A stretch of DNA of 7,973 bases from Acidobacteriota bacterium (GTDB taxonomy: Bacteria; Acidobacteriota; Thermoanaerobaculia; Multivoradales; SZUA-115): positions 1 through 7,973 of the forward strand of contig QIHU01000210.1 in the NCBI GenBank assembly GCA_003231035.1, given 5' to 3'. The translations under genes and the position numbers were made by a program. Positions 6,367-7,973 of this stretch are shown one piece after another. Below the pieces are notes generated by a model. It made no database searches and was not told the DNA's origin. It worked only from the letters and a program-made list of their open reading frames with translations. Numbering within the stretch: position 1 is the stretch's first letter; each line of letters opens with the position of its first letter.

Positions 6367-6413
6367 GGGGTGACGTTCTTGGCTTTGGCGCGATGGCCGG
6401 AAGCCTGCCATGA
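6363..6413 (+). CDS. Possible 16-codon linking ORF between trkA and trkH
   Basis: The ATG at 6363 overlaps the trkA stop in ATGA (6363-6366). The frame encodes MRGDVLGFGAMAGSLP and ends at a TGA (6411-6413) that overlaps the trkH ATG in a second ATGA (6410-6413). No homology is recognisable and the peptide may have no function of its own. Its likely role, if translated, is to carry ribosomes from trkA to the trkH start. Chance is possible, since trkH also has its own GGAAG (6399-6403) 6 nt before its ATG. Confidence 0.35.
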   Translation: MRGDVLGFGAMAGSLP

Positions 6414-7852
6414 ACCTAAGGCCGGTGCTGCGGTCGGTGGGTCGGCTATTGCTCTTGCTGGCTGGGGCGCAGTTGATCCCGGCGTTGTGCAGCCTCTTCT
6501 ACGGCGAGCTGGCGACAGTGAGTGCTTTCCTCTTCTCCTCCGCCCTTACTCTGGTGGTTGGACTGGCGTTGACTTGGGCCGGCTCCGCCGGCCAGGTCTA
6601 TCGTCGCGAAGGGACCTTGATCGTCGTCGGGGGCTGGGTCCTGGCTTCTCTGTGCGGCGCGGTGCCCTACCTGCTGACAGGGACGCTCACCTCGCCGGTC
6701 GATGCCCTCTTTGAGGCCGCCTCGGGCTTCACCACCACGGGAGCGACAGTGTTGCTGGATATCGAAGCCGCCAGTCGAGGGATCCTCTTCTGGCGCGGGT
6801 TCACCCAGTGGTTGGGCGGCATCGGGATCATCGTTCTGTTTGTGGCTCTGTTGCCGGAGTTGGGGCCCGGGGCGCGCTTTCTGTACAAGCTGGAAGTACC
6901 TGGCCCCACCGCCGAGGGATTGAAGCCGCGGATCAAAGATACCGCTATGGTCCTCTTTCGCCTCTACCTCCTGTTCACTGTCGCCGAGACTCTTCTTCTG
7001 CTGCTCTGCGGGCTGAGTCTCTACGATGCCCTGAGCCACACTTTCACCACCTTGTCGACGGGAGGCTTTTCGCCCCATGCCGACTCGATCGGTGCCTTCC
7101 CGCCCGTGGTTCATCTGGTGATCCTGATTTTCATGATCTTGGCTGGCGGTAATTTCTCGCTGTACTACGGCTTGCGCAGGCGGCGTGGTTGGAACCTTCT
7201 GCGCGATGCCGAGTTTCGGATCTACCTAGCGATCATGGCGATTGCCGTGGTGGTGATGACCTGGGATCTGTGGCTTGGGAGCCTGCGGGGAACCCTGGAC
7301 TACAGCCTGCCGCGGGCCTTGCTCGACGCCAGCTTTCAGACGACTTCGATCATGACCACCACCGGTTTCGCCACCACCGATTTCAGCTACTGGCCCAAAG
7401 TCTCGCAGTTGATCTTGATTCTGCTGATGTTCATCGGGGGCTGTGCCGGGTCGACCTCGGGCTCGATCAAAGTGATGCGGGTGGCGATTGGTTTCAAGGC
7501 GGCATTGCGCGAAGTGCGTCTCGGCTTCTCGCCAAGCACGGTGATCTCGATCCTGGTTGGCGGCAAGCGAGTACCGGAGTCGGTGGTGCGCAGTGTGGTG
7601 GGTTTTCTCGTTCTCTTCGTGGCCAGCTGGGGGGCGGGAACCCTCCTGCTGGCCGCGGGCGATCGCAGTTTGGTGACCGCGGCGACGGCGGCGATCGCCA
7701 CCCTGGGCAACGTGGGTCCTGGCCTCGATCAGGTAGGGCCTAGCGCCAACTTCGCTTTGGAGAAGTTAGTGATGGTCTTACTAATGTGGCTCGGTCGGCT
7801 GGAAGTCTACTCCATCGCGGCTCTCTTCACGGTCGCTTTCTGGCGACGATGA
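6410..7852 (+). CDS. trkH: Trk potassium uptake channel subunit TrkH
   Basis: A 480-residue polytopic inner-membrane protein that forms the K+ pathway gated by TrkA. The four pore-loop filter segments of the SKT family are visible in order: SGFTTTGAT (105-113), LSTGGFS (215-221), TTTGFAT (317-323) and LGNVGPG (432-438). Other family marks are QWLGGIGIIV (133-142), the intramembrane-loop segment GGCAGSTSGSIKVMR (343-357) and the C-terminal LGRLEVYSIAALFTVAFWR (461-479). The length matches the usual 480-485 residues, so the gene looks intact. The ATG at 6410 is the only start in this frame after an in-frame stop at 6371. It has GGAAG 6 nt upstream and begins 43 nt after trkA. trkA and trkH are unlinked in E. 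coli but adjacent here, so the two subunits are probably made together. The stop overlaps the next gene by ATGA. Confidence 0.97.
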   Translation: MNLRPVLRSVGRLLLLLAGAQLIPALCSLFYGELATVSAFLFSSALTLVVGLALTWAGSAGQVYRREGTLIVVGGWVLASLCGAVPYLLTGTLTSPVDALFEAASGFTTTGATVLLDIEAASRGILFWRGFTQWLGGIGIIVLFVALLPELGPGARFLYKLEVPGPTAEGLKPRIKDTAMVLFRLYLLFTVAETLLLLLCGLSLYDALSHTFTTLSTGGFSPHADSIGAFPPVVHLVILIFMILAGGNFSLYYGLRRRRGWNLLRDAEFRIYLAIMAIAVVVMTWDLWLGSLRGTLDYSLPRALLDASFQTTSIMTTTGFATTDFSYWPKVSQLILILLMFIGGCAGSTSGSIKVMRVAIGFKAALREVRLGFSPSTVISILVGGKRVPESVVRSVVGFLVLFVASWGAGTLLLAAGDRSLVTAATAAIATLGNVGPGLDQVGPSANFALEKLVMVLLMWLGRLEVYSIAALFTVAFWRR

Positions 7853-7973
7853 GCACCCTCGTGCGCTTCAGTCGGGCGCTAATGATGCCGGGGCCGTTGG
7901 CGCCCTCTTCGCATCTGGGGGTGACCCTAGAACGCCACCTGCTCGCCTCGGCGCTGCGCTACACCCTGTATCA
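7849..7973 (+). CDS. Unidentified protein, N-terminal part (runs off right edge)
   Basis: The ATG at 7849 overlaps the trkH stop as ATGA (7849-7852), and the frame stays open for 41 codons to the window edge. The product starts MSTLVRFSRALMMPGPLAP and continues through LERHLLASALRYTLY. There is no signal peptide; the end of the visible part may be entering an amphipathic or membrane helix. I do not recognise the family. The overlap implies translational coupling and places it third in the trk operon, so a role in K+ transport or its sensing is a reasonable guess from position only. Confidence 0.6.
   Translation, partial: MSTLVRFSRALMMPGPLAPSSHLGVTLERHLLASALRYTLY

Noticed and set aside
6446..7114. 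222-residue minus-strand ORF opposite trkH
   Set aside because: Gln/Glu/Arg/Gly-rich antisense frame; the plus strand encodes clear TrkH pore motifs across the same bases.

Overview
This is a GC-rich chromosomal window from a Gram-negative (diderm) bacterium. The evidence is a TonB-dependent outer-membrane receptor, a POTRA plus beta-barrel outer-membrane protein, and several AxA-type signal peptides. The receptor starts with a carboxypeptidase-regulatory-like domain, a design common in Acidobacteriota and Bacteroidota. With the high GC this suggests an Acidobacteriota-like organism, but no rRNA or marker protein in the window confirms it.

Left half (1-4751), all on the minus strand, read from right to left. 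A large TonB-dependent receptor (4751 to 2313) ends at a perfect hairpin (2275-2302). Next comes a strong sigma70-type promoter (TTGACA, 18 bp, TACACT) that drives three tandem tRNA genes: Pro(TGG), Arg(TCT) and Arg(CCG), each with an encoded CCA. About 200 nt further on is a 499-residue POTRA/beta-barrel protein (1696 to 197). Its stop codon overlaps (TGATG) the start of a secreted protein that runs off the left edge.

Right half (4752-7973), plus strand. After a 256-bp divergent intergenic region lies a K+ uptake operon: trkA (double RCK regulatory subunit), trkH (membrane K+ channel subunit), and the start of an unidentified third gene that runs off the right edge. trkH and the third gene overlap by ATGA. 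The 43-nt gap between trkA and trkH holds a 16-codon ORF joined to both neighbours by ATGA overlaps, so the operon reads as an unbroken chain of stop-start overlaps. A promoter-like -10 lies so close to the trkA ATG that its transcript would be nearly leaderless.

The left half concerns the outer membrane and translation supply, the right half potassium homeostasis. No CRISPR array, transposon, phage gene or attachment site is visible. I find no convincing new multi-gene system; the best leads are the linking mini-ORF in the trk operon, the near-leaderless trkA start, and the coupled barrel/secreted-protein pair.
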